DNA of 64,000 bases from Hyphomicrobiales bacterium (GTDB taxonomy: Bacteria; Pseudomonadota; Alphaproteobacteria; Rhizobiales; Rhizobiaceae): contig UBZT01000014.1 of NCBI GenBank assembly GCA_900470155.1, forward strand, positions 1 to 64,000, in the 5' to 3' direction. This document shows, in pieces, positions 16,169 to 25,300 of this stretch. The notes under the pieces are model-generated. The model did no database searches. It saw only the letters and a program-made list of their open reading frames with translations, and was not told the origin of the DNA. Each line of letters begins with the position of its first letter. The first letter of the stretch is position 1. The translations under genes and the position numbers were made by a program.

Positions 16169-17752
16169 ATGGCCGAAACGCTCGCAGAGGCGGTCTCCCG
16201 CCGCCGCACATTCGCGATTATCGCTCACCCGGACGCAGGTAAGACCACGCTCACCGAAAAGCTGCTGCTGTTCGGCGGCGCCATCCAGCTTGCGGGCGAG
16301 GTCAAGGCGAAGAAGGATCGTATCCAGACCCGATCGGACTGGATGAAGATCGAGCGCGAGCGCGGCATTTCGGTCGTGACCTCGGTGATGACCTTCGAAT
16401 ACAATGACAAGGTCTTCAATATTCTCGATACGCCGGGTCACGAAGACTTTGCCGACGATACCTATCGCACGCTGACCGCCGTCGACGCCGCCGTCATGGT
16501 CATCGACGCCGCCAAGGGCATCGAGCCGCGCACGCTCAAGCTGTTCGAGGTCTGCCGCATGCGCGACATCCCGATCATCACCTTCATCAACAAGATGGAC
16601 CGAGAGAGCCGCGACCCCTTTGAGATCCTCGATGAGGTCGAGGAAAAGCTGGCGCTCGACACAGCACCGATCACCTGGCCTGTCGGCCGCTCCAAGACGT
16701 TCAGCGGTTCCTACAACTTGGTGGAAAACACCTTCCGCGGGTCCGACAAGCAGGTTGAAGGCCTGCCGGTCAACAGCCCGGCCAATGTTGCCGAGCAACT
16801 CCCGGAAAACGAGCGCGCCGCCTTCATCGAAGAGCTGGAGCTTGCCCAGGAAGCCTGCCGTCCGTTCGACAGGCAGGCTTTCCTCGAAGGTCACATGACC
16901 CCGGTCTTCTTCGGCTCGGCCTTGAAGAATTTCGGCGTGCGCGACCTGATCAATGCGCTCGGCGATTTTGCCCCGCCGCCGCGCGACCAGGTGGCTGACA
17001 TACGCACCGTACATGCCGCCGAAGACAAGATGACGGCCTTCGTCTTCAAGATTCAGGCCAATATGGATCCGAACCACCGCGACCGTATCGCCTTTGCCCG
17101 TATCTGCTCCGGCAAGCTCGAGCGTGGCATGAAGGCGCGGCTGGCCCGCACCGGCAAGCAGATGGGCCTGACGGCGCCGCAGTTCTTCTTCGCCTCGCAG
17201 CGCCAGCTTGCCGATACCGCCTATGCCGGTGACGTGGTCGGCATTCCGAACCACGGGACCTTGCGCATCGGCGACACGCTGACCGAAGGCGAGAACCTTG
17301 TCTTCCAGGGCGTGCCGAATTTTTCGCCGGAAATCCTGCGCCGCGTGCGCCTCGAAGATGCGATGAAGGCGAAGAAGCTGAAGGAAGCCCTGCAGCAGAT
17401 GGCCGAAGAAGGCGTCGTGCAGCTGTTTTCGCCGGAAGACGGCTCGCCGGCGATCGTTGGTGTCGTCGGCGCTCTACAGCTCGACGTTCTGAAGGAGCGA
17501 CTGGCTGGCGAATACACGCTGCCGGTCTCCTTCGAGATGTCGCGTTTCTCGGTCTGCCGCTGGATCTCATCCGATCAGCCCGCCGAACTCGACAAGTTCA
17601 TGACCCAGCGCCGTGGCGATATCTGCCGCGATCTGGACGGGGATCCGGTCTTCATGGCGCAGGACGCATTCTCTCTGCGCTACGAAGCTGAGCGTTATCC
17701 GGCGATCAAGATGGTCGCGATCAAGGAATATCACGTCGCCAAGGCGGCGTGA
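16169..17752 (+). CDS. prfC: Peptide chain release factor 3
   Basis: The 527-residue GTPase recycles RF1/RF2 from the ribosome after peptide release. GTPase motifs are intact: P-loop AHPDAGKTT (19-27), DTPGHEDF (G3) and NKMD (G4). Domains II and III follow with LFSPEDGSPAIVGVVGALQLDVL, the RF3-type C-terminal segment. AGGA lies before the ATG. Length is normal. Confidence 0.96.
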   Translation: MAETLAEAVSRRRTFAIIAHPDAGKTTLTEKLLLFGGAIQLAGEVKAKKDRIQTRSDWMKIERERGISVVTSVMTFEYNDKVFNILDTPGHEDFADDTYRTLTAVDAAVMVIDAAKGIEPRTLKLFEVCRMRDIPIITFINKMDRESRDPFEILDEVEEKLALDTAPITWPVGRSKTFSGSYNLVENTFRGSDKQVEGLPVNSPANVAEQLPENERAAFIEELELAQEACRPFDRQAFLEGHMTPVFFGSALKNFGVRDLINALGDFAPPPRDQVADIRTVHAAEDKMTAFVFKIQANMDPNHRDRIAFARICSGKLERGMKARLARTGKQMGLTAPQFFFASQRQLADTAYAGDVVGIPNHGTLRIGDTLTEGENLVFQGVPNFSPEILRRVRLEDAMKAKKLKEALQQMAEEGVVQLFSPEDGSPAIVGVVGALQLDVLKERLAGEYTLPVSFEMSRFSVCRWISSDQPAELDKFMTQRRGDICRDLDGDPVFMAQDAFSLRYEAERYPAIKMVAIKEYHVAKAA

Positions 17753-17806
17753 TATTCCAGGAACTTCGGCGCGGGGCGCTTCCAGGCTTCCCGCTGATGC
17801 GCCCCG

Positions 17807-18481
17807 TCAGCCCGCCCGCACGATCTGCATGCCGCCATCGGCATCGACATAGACCCGCACGTTTTCGTAGCTGGCCAGGCTCGGATGCCTTGTTTCCATG
17901 GCATGACTGTGGGTCGCTGTGACCACCATGACATCTGACCCTGCAGCCTCGCCCGCCAAGACGCCGGCCATGACATCTTCAAACACCAGGCAGCGGGCAG
18001 GATCGACGCCGAGATGGCTTGCGCCGAGCAGATAGCCGGCGGGATTGGGCTTGCCGATCTTGACATCCTCGGCGGTGACGATCGTCGGCGGTTGCGGCAG
18101 GCCGGCGGCCTCGATGCGTGCCCGGGCCAGAAGGGCCGGGGCAGATGTGACGATCGCCCAGCGCGCAGGAGGCAGGCCGTTGAGGAAGTCGATTGCACCG
18201 GGGATGGCCACAACGCCTTCGACATCCTCGATTTCGCCGCGCTCGATTTCTAGGGCTTCCGCGACTGCATCGACACCGGGCAGGGCGAGCCCGCGGATCG
18301 TGTCGATGCCGCGCTTGCCATGCATTGTCGGCAGGAAGGCCGCAACGTTGAGTCCGTGCCGTGCCGCCCATTTCCCCCAGACTCGTTCGGCGGCCGCGAT
18401 GGAGTTGAGCAACGTCCCGTCCATGTCGAACAGGAAGCCGTTGTAACGTTTGTCGAAGACGGTGTTCTGGGCGGAGGTCAA
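17807..18481 (-). CDS. HAD-superfamily hydrolase (subfamily IA phosphatase)
   Basis: The 224-residue protein has the HAD motifs: FLFDMDGTLLNS with the nucleophile D19 and acid/base D21, a threonine/serine motif II (AIVTSAP), a lysine in KIGKPNPAGYL and the acidic motif IV CLVFEDVMAG. It resembles sugar-phosphatases of the beta-phosphoglucomutase/2-deoxyglucose-6-phosphatase type, but the substrate cannot be told. The start is TTG 18481 with AAGGA about ten bases upstream. It is divergent from the thiD riboswitch. Confidence 0.88.
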   Translation of the reverse strand: MTSAQNTVFDKRYNGFLFDMDGTLLNSIAAAERVWGKWAARHGLNVAAFLPTMHGKRGIDTIRGLALPGVDAVAEALEIERGEIEDVEGVVAIPGAIDFLNGLPPARWAIVTSAPALLARARIEAAGLPQPPTIVTAEDVKIGKPNPAGYLLGASHLGVDPARCLVFEDVMAGVLAGEAAGSDVMVVTATHSHAMETRHPSLASYENVRVYVDADGGMQIVRAG

Positions 18482-18630
18482 TCGCGAAATCCTTGAGGTG
18501 TGGGAACAGGCAGATTAAGCACCTAGCTATTTTTGACTGTTGCCGCAAATGGTTCGGTTCGCTTCGCGGGGCATCTGGCGTTTCACATGACAGCAGCACG
18601 GCTTTGGTCTAGAACATCATAATTGAGAGA

Positions 18631-18705
18631 CAGGGGCGTTCGTCGAGAGATGGACTGAGAAGCACCCTTTGAACCTGAACCAGATAATGCTGGCGGAGGG
18701 AGTTG
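18631..18705 (+). ncRNA. TPP riboswitch (THI element)
   Basis: The conserved THI-box core is present: GGGGCG at the 5' side, ACTGAGA at about 18654-18660, ACCCTTTGAACCTGAACCAG at 18664-18683 and ATAATGCTGGCGGAGGGA ending near 18701. These match the thiamine-pyrophosphate aptamer sequence almost base for base. It sits upstream of thiD, a thiamine-pathway gene. Binding of TPP should lower thiD expression. Confidence 0.93.
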
Positions 18706-18751
18706 CTCGGGACGATTTCAGGATTGACTTCGCGATCCGTCCCACCAACTG

Positions 18752-18768
18752 CCCCGCTTAAAAAGGGG
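18752..18768 (+). promoter_or_regulatory. Hairpin that can hide the thiD ribosome-binding site
   Basis: CCCC at 18752-18755 can pair with GGGG at 18765-18768, and the latter is part of the AAGGGG ribosome-binding site five bases before GTG 18774. There is no thymine run, so a translational sequestering hairpin fits better than a terminator. It is probably the expression platform of the TPP riboswitch; this is inferred from sequence. Confidence 0.55.
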
Positions 18769-18773
18769 TGTCC

Positions 18774-19592
18774 GTGAAAACCAGTTCCACTTCTATCGCA
18801 AACGTCCTGTCGATTGCCGGATCCGATCCGTCGGGAGGTGCCGGCATCCAGGCCGATCTGAAGACGTTTTCCGCGCGTGGCTGTTACGGCATGGCGGCGA
18901 TCACGGCGTTGACGGCACAGAACACCCAAGGGGTTTCGGCTGTGCAGGCGCTGGATCCCGGTTTTGTCGCCGAGCAGATCCGGATGGTTTTTGCCGATGT
19001 CCGGGTCGATGCGGTGAAAATCGGCATGATTGCCAACGCGGGCATTGCCAGTGCAATTGCGGGCGCGCTCAGGCCGCATCGCGGAATTCCTGTCGTGCTG
19101 GATCCGGTGATGATCGCCAAGGGCGGCGCCTCACTGCTGGACCCAGAGGCTGTCTCGGTATTGCAGGATGAGCTTTTGCCGCTGGCAACGCTGCTCACTC
19201 CCAATCTGCCGGAAGCGGCGGCTTTGCTCGGTGAAGCCGAGGCCGAGAACCGCCGCGTGATGGAATCGCAGGCGGCGCGGCTGGCTGTGTGTGGCGCGGC
19301 AGCTGTGCTGTTGAAGGGTGGACATCTTGCCGCCGCCGACAGCCCCGATCTCCTGGTCCTGGGTGAGAGCGTCCGCTGGTTCGAAGCGCCACGCATTGAA
19401 ACGAAGAACACCCACGGTACAGGCTGCTCGCTGTCGAGCGCGATTGCTGCCGAACTTGCCAAGGGGCTCTCGCCGTATGATGCCGTCGCGGTCGCTAAGG
19501 ACTGGCTGGCTGAAGCTGTCCGTTTGTCGGGGACGTTGTCGGTCGGTTCTGGCCATGGCCCGGTTCACCACTTTCACGCGCTCTGGCAATAG
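18774..19592 (+). CDS. thiD: Hydroxymethylpyrimidine/phosphomethylpyrimidine kinase
   Basis: ThiD phosphorylates HMP and HMP-P to HMP-PP in thiamine biosynthesis. Ribokinase-fold motifs are visible: VLSIAGSDPSGGAGIQAD at the N-terminus, VLDPVMIAKGG, LLKGGH, and the anion-hole THGTGCSLSSAI. I chose GTG 18774, five bases after AAGGGG; GTG 18768 overlaps that site and is unlikely. About 272 residues, normal for the family. It stands alone under the TPP riboswitch, without other thi genes. Confidence 0.95.
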   Translation: MKTSSTSIANVLSIAGSDPSGGAGIQADLKTFSARGCYGMAAITALTAQNTQGVSAVQALDPGFVAEQIRMVFADVRVDAVKIGMIANAGIASAIAGALRPHRGIPVVLDPVMIAKGGASLLDPEAVSVLQDELLPLATLLTPNLPEAAALLGEAEAENRRVMESQAARLAVCGAAAVLLKGGHLAAADSPDLLVLGESVRWFEAPRIETKNTHGTGCSLSSAIAAELAKGLSPYDAVAVAKDWLAEAVRLSGTLSVGSGHGPVHHFHALWQ

Positions 19593-19605
19593 CGCGATTG
19601 GACCC

Positions 19606-20004
19606 CTATTCCCCGGATGATGCGGGAATATCGCGGATGTCGCTCACCCATTGCAAAGCCGATCCTGTCCAGCTCTGATGGTTGGGAGTCAACCCCTGAC
19701 GTTGATCGACCGTGCCGAGACGAATGGCGATACTGCTGCCGGTAGCGTCGACCCGCCAGAGGGGTGACCCACAGGTATCGCAGAAAAACTGGTCGCTCGG
19801 CCTGCCGCTATCCGCGACCTTGCGATACCGCCGTGCGGTACCGGCTAGGACGCGGAAATTATCCGGTTCGACGCCGACGCTGACCCGGTAGGCACCACCC
19901 GTCAGCCGCTGGCAATCGACGCAGTGACAGATGCCGACCTCTTGAGGATCGACGTCGGCTTCGTAGCGGATGGCGCCGCAGTGGCAACTGCCGGTGATGA
20001 GCAT
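19606..20004 (-). CDS. GFA-family (CENP-V/GFA) zinc protein
   Basis: The 132-residue protein has the zinc cysteine pattern of the GFA family: SCHCGAIRY near the N-terminus, GICHCVDCQR in the middle and FCDTCGSPLW further on. The family was named for a glutathione-dependent formaldehyde-activating enzyme, but most members have no known substrate. GGGAG seven bases before the ATG supports the start. It is convergent with thiD (13 bases apart) and lies downstream of the pirin gene, separated by a terminator. Confidence 0.88.
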   Translation of the reverse strand: MLITGSCHCGAIRYEADVDPQEVGICHCVDCQRLTGGAYRVSVGVEPDNFRVLAGTARRYRKVADSGRPSDQFFCDTCGSPLWRVDATGSSIAIRLGTVDQRQGLTPNHQSWTGSALQWVSDIRDIPASSGE

Positions 20005-20017
20005 CGTCCATCTCCCA

Positions 20018-20050
20018 CAAAAAGAAAACCCGGCGGAGGGGGCCGCCGGG
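20018..20050 (-). terminator. Rho-independent terminator of the pirin gene
   Basis: On the minus strand CCCGGCGG and CCGCCGGG (20029-20036 and 20043-20050) form a perfect eight-base-pair stem, followed by a thymine-rich run (adenines at 20018-20028 on the plus strand). It lies 40 bases after the pirin stop. Confidence 0.85.
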
Positions 20051-20089
20051 CAAGGGGAACTTGACTACCTAAGCCTTGCGGCTGTGTGA

Positions 20090-21001
20090 TTAATGATCGA
20101 CCTTGATAAAAGTTCCATTCTGCAATTCCTGCATGGCCTGCATCAATTCCTCGCGCGTGTTCATCACGATCGGACCGTGCCAGGCGACAGGCTCCTTGAT
20201 CGGCTTGCCGGTGACCAGAAGGAATCGGATGCCCTGTTCCCCGGCCTGGACCGTAATTTCGTCGCCGGTGTCGAACACCACCAATGTGCGATTGCCCGAG
20301 AGGTCTCTGATATTGAGCTCCTCGCCCATGTATTCCTTCTCGACCTTCACCCCGAATGGCGAGGACGCGTCGCGGAAACTGCCGGAGCCTGCAAAGATAT
20401 AGGCGAAGGCTGAACGGTAGGTATCGACTGGGATGCTCTTGCGCTTGCCGGGCGGCACTGAAATGTCGAGATAGACCGGCTCGGCTGCAATCCCGTCGAC
20501 GGGACCGGCCTTGCCCCAGAAGTCGCCGGAGATCACCCTGACCGCGGTGCCGTCATCATCGACCACGACGGGAATGTCGGCGGATTTGATGTCCTGGTAG
20601 CGTGGCGCGGTCATCTTCAGCGACGAGGGCAGATTGGCCCAGAGCTGGAAGCCGTGCATTCTGCCGGCAAAATCGCCCTTGGGCATTTCCTGATGCATGA
20701 TGCCGCTGCCGGCGGTCATCCACTGCAGGTCGCCCGCGCCGAGCAGGCCGCGATTGCCCAGGCTGTCGCCATGCTCGACCGTACCGGCCAGCACATAGGT
20801 GATGGTTTCGATGCCGCGATGCGGGTGCCAGGGAAAGCCGCGGATATAGTCGGACGGACTATCGTTGCGGAAATCGTCCATCATCAGAAAGGGGTCGGTC
20901 ATCGACGGATCGCCGAAGCCGAAGACGCGGTGCAACTTTACCCCGGCACCTTCCATGGTGGGCGTGGCGCGGCTTTCATGCTTGACGGGTCGTATCGACA
21001 T
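20090..21001 (-). CDS. Pirin-family protein
   Basis: A bicupin of 303 residues when started at ATG 21001, which has AGGAG six bases upstream; the frame is open further upstream but without a site. The N-terminal cupin carries the iron ligands in HPHRGIETITYVLAG and the later EHGDSLGN and MHQE segments. Pirins bind Fe and some have quercetinase activity; the role in bacteria is mostly unknown. Confidence 0.92.
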   Translation of the reverse strand: MSIRPVKHESRATPTMEGAGVKLHRVFGFGDPSMTDPFLMMDDFRNDSPSDYIRGFPWHPHRGIETITYVLAGTVEHGDSLGNRGLLGAGDLQWMTAGSGIMHQEMPKGDFAGRMHGFQLWANLPSSLKMTAPRYQDIKSADIPVVVDDDGTAVRVISGDFWGKAGPVDGIAAEPVYLDISVPPGKRKSIPVDTYRSAFAYIFAGSGSFRDASSPFGVKVEKEYMGEELNIRDLSGNRTLVVFDTGDEITVQAGEQGIRFLLVTGKPIKEPVAWHGPIVMNTREELMQAMQELQNGTFIKVDH

Positions 21002-21283
21002 CGGATGCTCCTTTGAGCGTGTACGCGGTTGACGCCAATATAGCCGAACTTCGCCAAAGCCGAAGGCGGGCACCGGGAACGCAGTGTTCACAATATTCGC
21101 CGAGGTTCGAAAAACAGGCGGCCGCTCACAAAACTCGATTGTGCAGTGCAGAAAGTGATTGCGACAATCGTCAAAATTCTGTCATCAATGTCGCGACGTT
21201 TACAAATCATTAGCCAATCGGTTGAACACTGACGGAAAGCGCGCCGACACCGGATCGGCAGCTTGCAGGAGTTGTGAAAACGC

Positions 21284-22111
21284 ATGTGTCGTTGGGCAGC
21301 CTATCGCGGGGAAGCGATCTACCTTGAAGAACTGGTCACCTCACCGGCGCATTCGTTGATTGAGCAATCCCACTGTGCCACCCGCGCCAAGACAGCCACC
21401 AATGCGGATGGCTTCGGCATCGCCTGGTACGGCGACCGCCCGGAACCTGGCCGTTTCCGCGATGTGCTACCCGCCTGGTCCGATTGCAACCTGAAAAGCC
21501 TTGCCAGCCAGATCCGGTCGCCGCTGTTTCTGGCGCATGTCCGCGCAGCCACCCACGGCACGACCCGCCGCGACAACTGTCATCCTTTCGTCAACGGCAA
21601 CTGGTCCTTCATGCACAATGGCCAGATCGATCACTTCGATCGCATCCGCCGGCCGATGGAAACCATGCTCGACGACGAACATTTCCATGCCCGTGTTGGC
21701 ACCACCGATTCCGAGCTGCTTTTTCTGCTTGCCCTACAGTTCGGCCTCAAAGAAAGGCCGATTGCCGCCATGAGCGAGGCCGTGGGCTTTGTCGAGCGCA
21801 TGAGCATGCACATGACCGGCGAAGCGCGTGTACGCTTCACGGCGGCCTTCTCCGACGGCCGGACGCTCTATGCCGTGCGTTATTCGACCGATGCTTTCGC
21901 GCCGACGCTCTATGCCGCCCCTATGGGCGACAAGGGCGGTTACTGTCTCGTCTCCGAGCCGCTCACCGACGAGACCGACAAATGGGTTGAGATTCCGGCC
22001 AGCAGCGCCGTGATCCTCAGCGAGAAAGGTCTCGATGCGGTCGAGTTCCGCCCGTCCGCCGACGACGCGCGTTTGCCTGAACCGGCACGGGTGCCGGCAA
22101 TGGCGCTCTGA
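21284..22111 (+). CDS. Class II glutamine amidotransferase-like protein (YafJ family)
   Basis: After removal of the start methionine the protein begins with the catalytic cysteine (MCRWAAYRG). ATNADGFGIAWYG, HVRAATHG, NCHPFVNGNWSFMHNG and the TTDSELLF segment are the Ntn-hydrolase features of class II amidotransferases. 275 residues, as in YafJ-like proteins, which have no synthase partner domain. GCAGGAG before the ATG supports the start. The biological acceptor is not known. Confidence 0.9.
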   Translation: MCRWAAYRGEAIYLEELVTSPAHSLIEQSHCATRAKTATNADGFGIAWYGDRPEPGRFRDVLPAWSDCNLKSLASQIRSPLFLAHVRAATHGTTRRDNCHPFVNGNWSFMHNGQIDHFDRIRRPMETMLDDEHFHARVGTTDSELLFLLALQFGLKERPIAAMSEAVGFVERMSMHMTGEARVRFTAAFSDGRTLYAVRYSTDAFAPTLYAAPMGDKGGYCLVSEPLTDETDKWVEIPASSAVILSEKGLDAVEFRPSADDARLPEPARVPAMAL

Positions 22112-22148
22112 TCGCGCCTCGAAAACAAAATCGCCTGCTCATTGCCAG

Positions 22149-22502
22149 TTAAAGGGGAATACCCAGTTCGATGCGCAGCTTGCGTGTCAGGCCCGCACTG
22201 ACCAGGCCATAGGAACGACGCAGATATTCTGCGGCCTCCTCTGCGGTCAAAGCCGATACGGGTGAAACAGAGACCCATTTGCGCTTGGCGAAGTAGGGGG
22301 CCTGCTCGATTCCTTCCAGCGCAGTCAGGATCTCGAAGCTCTCTTCGGTGACTTTGAACGTCAGCCGGTTTTCCGCATCGGTGAGCAGGCCGAATACCTT
22401 GTCTCCAACCTTTGCGACGGACGATTCCCACTGATCGATCAGGGAGGTTCCGGGCAGGGTGTCGACGAATTGCCGAAATCCGGTGCGGCTGAAAAGGCTC
22501 AT
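22149..22502 (-). CDS. MmcQ/YjbR-family protein
   Basis: A 117-residue protein with the YjbR (CyaY-like fold) pattern: a WESSVAKVGDKVFGLL segment, the FKVTEESFEIL strand and a C-terminal AEYLRRSYGLVSAGLTRK. The family is described as DNA-binding-like, but its function is unsettled. The start at ATG 22502 overlaps the stop of coaBC (ATGA), so the two are coupled and the gene is read as the second cistron. Confidence 0.82.
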   Translation of the reverse strand: MSLFSRTGFRQFVDTLPGTSLIDQWESSVAKVGDKVFGLLTDAENRLTFKVTEESFEILTALEGIEQAPYFAKRKWVSVSPVSALTAEEAAEYLRRSYGLVSAGLTRKLRIELGIPL

Positions 22503-23713
22503 GGTTTTGCTCCGGCCAACTGCGTCGCGATCCACAGTGCGAGCCGCTCCGCAACCTCGTCCTTCGACAGGTCCGGCCAGGCCTCGACGCCGGTCTTCGA
22601 GATCAGCCGCACGCTGTTGCGATCTCCGCCCATGATGCCGGTTTCAGGTGAGACATCGTTGGCGACAATCAGATCGGCACCCTTGCGCTCAAGCTTGGCG
22701 CGACCGTTTTCCTCCACGTTCTGGGTTTCGGCCGCGAAGCCGACCACCAGTTGCGGTCTTTGCGCATGATGGCCGATCGTCTTGAGGATATCCGGGTTTT
22801 CGGCAAGCTGCAGGGGCGGCGGCGCCTCTCCAGGCTGCTTCTTGATTTTCTGGCCGTAGGAACTCACGACGCGCCAGTCGGCGACGGCGGCGACCATGAC
22901 GGCGATATCGGCAGGAAGGCTTGCCAGCACGGCGTCACGCATTTCCTCGGCCCGCTCGACATGTTGGGTATTTACGCCAGCTGGGTCGGGAATGCTTACC
23001 GGTCCGGAGACGAGGGTGACATCCGCGCCGAGTCTCGCAAGGGCCGCCGCGATCGCATGACCCTGTTTGCCGGAAGAGCGATTGGCAATGTAGCGCACCG
23101 GATCGATGGGCTCATACGTCGGGCCTGATGTCACCACCGCCTTCAGGCCCGCGAGTGGCCTCGGTCGCGACAGAAGGTTTTCGACCGCAGCGACAATATC
23201 GAGCGGTTCGGCCATACGGCCAAGGCCACGCTCGCCGCTTTCCGCCATTTCGCCTTCGAGCGGACCGACCACATGCATGCCGTCATTTTTGAGCACTGCC
23301 AGATTGCGCTGGGTGGCGGCTGCGGCCCACATTTTAGGGTTCATTGCCGGCGCGATCAGGATTGGGCGGTCACTGGCCAGGAGCACGGTCGACGCGAGAT
23401 CGTCGGCCATACCATGTGCCATCTTGGCCATCAGGTCGGCGGTCGCAGGTGCGACGAGCACAAGATCGCAGTCCCGCGCCAGTCGGATATGGCCGACATC
23501 CTGTTCGTCTTCTCGGGAAAACAGCTCCGTGTAGACATGGCCGGACGAGAGTGCGCCGACAGCCAGTGGCGTGACGAACTCCTGGGCGGCTCGGGTCATG
23601 ACCGGCCGCACCACCGCGCCGCGTTCGCGCAGCCTGCGGATGAGATCCAGGCTCTTGTAGGCAGCAATGCCGCCGGCAATGATCAGGAGAATGCGCGTGC
23701 CGTCCAGGGTCAT
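22499..23713 (-). CDS. coaBC: Bifunctional phosphopantothenoylcysteine decarboxylase/synthetase
   Basis: CoaBC makes 4'-phosphopantetheine in coenzyme A biosynthesis. The N-terminal flavin-dependent decarboxylase (CoaC, about 1-190) shows the catalytic histidine H75 in VGHIRLAR, APATADLMAKMA and the PAMN motif. The C-terminal synthetase (CoaB) begins at VTSGPTYEPIDPVRYI and has NRSSGKQG and the NDV signature. 404 residues, normal length. In relatives it lies in the same neighbourhood as ubiB, here separated by a signalling cluster. Confidence 0.95.
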   Translation of the reverse strand: MTLDGTRILLIIAGGIAAYKSLDLIRRLRERGAVVRPVMTRAAQEFVTPLAVGALSSGHVYTELFSREDEQDVGHIRLARDCDLVLVAPATADLMAKMAHGMADDLASTVLLASDRPILIAPAMNPKMWAAAATQRNLAVLKNDGMHVVGPLEGEMAESGERGLGRMAEPLDIVAAVENLLSRPRPLAGLKAVVTSGPTYEPIDPVRYIANRSSGKQGHAIAAALARLGADVTLVSGPVSIPDPAGVNTQHVERAEEMRDAVLASLPADIAVMVAAVADWRVVSSYGQKIKKQPGEAPPPLQLAENPDILKTIGHHAQRPQLVVGFAAETQNVEENGRAKLERKGADLIVANDVSPETGIMGGDRNSVRLISKTGVEAWPDLSKDEVAERLALWIATQLAGAKP

Positions 23714-23803
23714 GCAAAGGGTCCCGTTTCTGTCGGCGCGACCCTATCGCAATTCACCGACGAGGCAAATGTCGGCAGATTATTGTGGTAAATACCGCGA
23801 GGA

Positions 23804-24844
23804 TCAGCTCGTCGGATCCAGTTGAAGCGGCACCTCGGCCACCGTGCCTGTCACACCGTCCAGATAGTGCAGGCCGGCACCTAGTGTCGATGCCATGGAC
23901 TTGACGATCCGGCTGCCGAGCCCGGTACCTGTGGGCGCGCAGGCTGGATCGATGCCGATTCCGTCATCTTCAACCCGCAGCAGCGCCTCCGTGTCGGACA
24001 GCCGTTTCAGATGCACGCGGATGTCGCCACCACCACCATGAGGATAGGCATATTTGAAGGCATTGGTGACAAGTTCCGTGACGATCATGCCGACCGAGAC
24101 AGCCTTGTCCGCCGTCAGCGAAATCGGGTCGGCATCGAGCAGCAGCCGGACGGGTTTCTCAAGGCTATGCAGCGTGTTGAACAATTCGGCCGTCAGGCGG
24201 CCGAGGTATCGGTCGAGTTCGACCCGGCTGACGTCCTCGGAGGTGTAAAGGCTGCGATGCATGCCGGCGATTGCGGAGATTCGGGCCTGGGTTTCCGCTA
24301 GTTCCGCCTTCACCTCCTCGCTCTTGGCACTGGAAATCTGCAGCCGGAGCAGGCTTGCGACCAGCGCCAGGGAGTTTGCCACGCGATGGTTGACCTCCGC
24401 GAGCAGGGCCTCTGCCCGCTCCTTGCCGAGCCGGATTTCCTCATCGGCACGTTCCTTTGCTGCGCGCAACTGGGCATTCGACACCGATTGCTCAATGGCG
24501 CTGGCAAGCAGCGGCAGGAAATCGTCGCTCACCGACTTGATGACATAGTCGGCGGCGCCCGCCTTGATCGCCTCGATGGCGATCTGCGCCTCGTTCGATC
24601 CGGTCACATAGACGACCGGCATATGGAAACCCTGTGCGCGCAAATGCGCCATGACTTCATGGCCGGTGGTCTGGCGCAGATAGTGGTCGAGCACGATGGC
24701 GTCGAAATTGCCGTCTTGGAGCAGGGTCAGCGCGTCATCAGCCGTTTCGGCATGGGCCACTTCATGACCCAAGCGACCAAGCGACTTCTGCACCAGCCGG
24801 ACGATGGCTGCGTCGTCGTCGATATAGAGGACGCGGAAGCTCAT
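23804..24844 (-). CDS. Receiver domain fused to a HisKA_2/HWE-type histidine kinase
   Basis: Starting at ATG 24844 the 346-residue protein has an N-terminal receiver (about 1-120) with the phospho-acceptor D53 (IVLDHYL), a conserved K in VIKSVSDD, a linker coiled coil, then a HisKA_2 phosphotransfer segment (LLAEVNHRVANSLALVASLL) and an ATPase domain with VTELVTNAFKYAYP and DDGIGID/GTGLGS motifs. No membrane segment, so it is cytoplasmic. It is the third gene of a three-gene set (25301-26788, 24861-25298), probably receiving phosphate or acting in a relay with them. Output is unknown. Confidence 0.9.
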   Translation of the reverse strand: MSFRVLYIDDDAAIVRLVQKSLGRLGHEVAHAETADDALTLLQDGNFDAIVLDHYLRQTTGHEVMAHLRAQGFHMPVVYVTGSNEAQIAIEAIKAGAADYVIKSVSDDFLPLLASAIEQSVSNAQLRAAKERADEEIRLGKERAEALLAEVNHRVANSLALVASLLRLQISSAKSEEVKAELAETQARISAIAGMHRSLYTSEDVSRVELDRYLGRLTAELFNTLHSLEKPVRLLLDADPISLTADKAVSVGMIVTELVTNAFKYAYPHGGGGDIRVHLKRLSDTEALLRVEDDGIGIDPACAPTGTGLGSRIVKSMASTLGAGLHYLDGVTGTVAEVPLQLDPTS

Positions 24845-24860
24845 CGTCACAACACCAGGT

Positions 24861-25298
24861 TCAAGGGATCTGCATGACGGAGAAGAAAAGTCCGAGCTGA
24901 CGGATGGCGTTGGCGAAATTGTCGTAATCGACAGGTTTGGTGATATAGACATTTGCCCCAAGGTCGTAGCACCGCTGTATTTCGCGTTCGTCATCCGTCG
25001 TGGTGAGGATGACAACGGGCAACCGTCGCGTATGCGGATTGGATTTTACTTTTTCCAGAATGTCTGTGCCGGACATATCAGGCAGGTTGAGGTCGAGAAG
25101 GATCAGCAGGTAACGGTCTTCCGAAACCTTGCCGCTACGATCTTTTCCCAGAATGAAATCGAGTGCATCGGTGCCATTGGTAAACGGCACGATGTCGTTG
25201 TTCACCCCGGCCCGTCGCACATTCTTTTCGATCAGACGGGCGTGACCCTCGTCATCTTCGACCATCACGATCGTGACTTCTTTACCCACCGCTTTCAT
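24861..25298 (-). CDS. Single-domain response regulator (Rcp1-like)
   Basis: The 145-residue protein consists of a receiver domain only. The acidic pocket VEDD is at 14-17, the phospho-acceptor is D69 (LLDLNLPD) and the conserved lysine is in ITKPVDY. The long loop before the acceptor (KDRSGKVSED) is typical of Rcp1-like regulators paired with phytochrome- or CHASE3-type kinases. GGAG six bases before ATG 25298 decides this start over the TTG two codons earlier. It overlaps closely with the upstream kinase gene and is followed after 16 bases by the receiver-kinase gene. Confidence 0.92.
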   Translation of the reverse strand: MKAVGKEVTIVMVEDDEGHARLIEKNVRRAGVNNDIVPFTNGTDALDFILGKDRSGKVSEDRYLLILLDLNLPDMSGTDILEKVKSNPHTRRLPVVILTTTDDEREIQRCYDLGANVYITKPVDYDNFANAIRQLGLFFSVMQIP

Positions 25299-25300
25299 CG

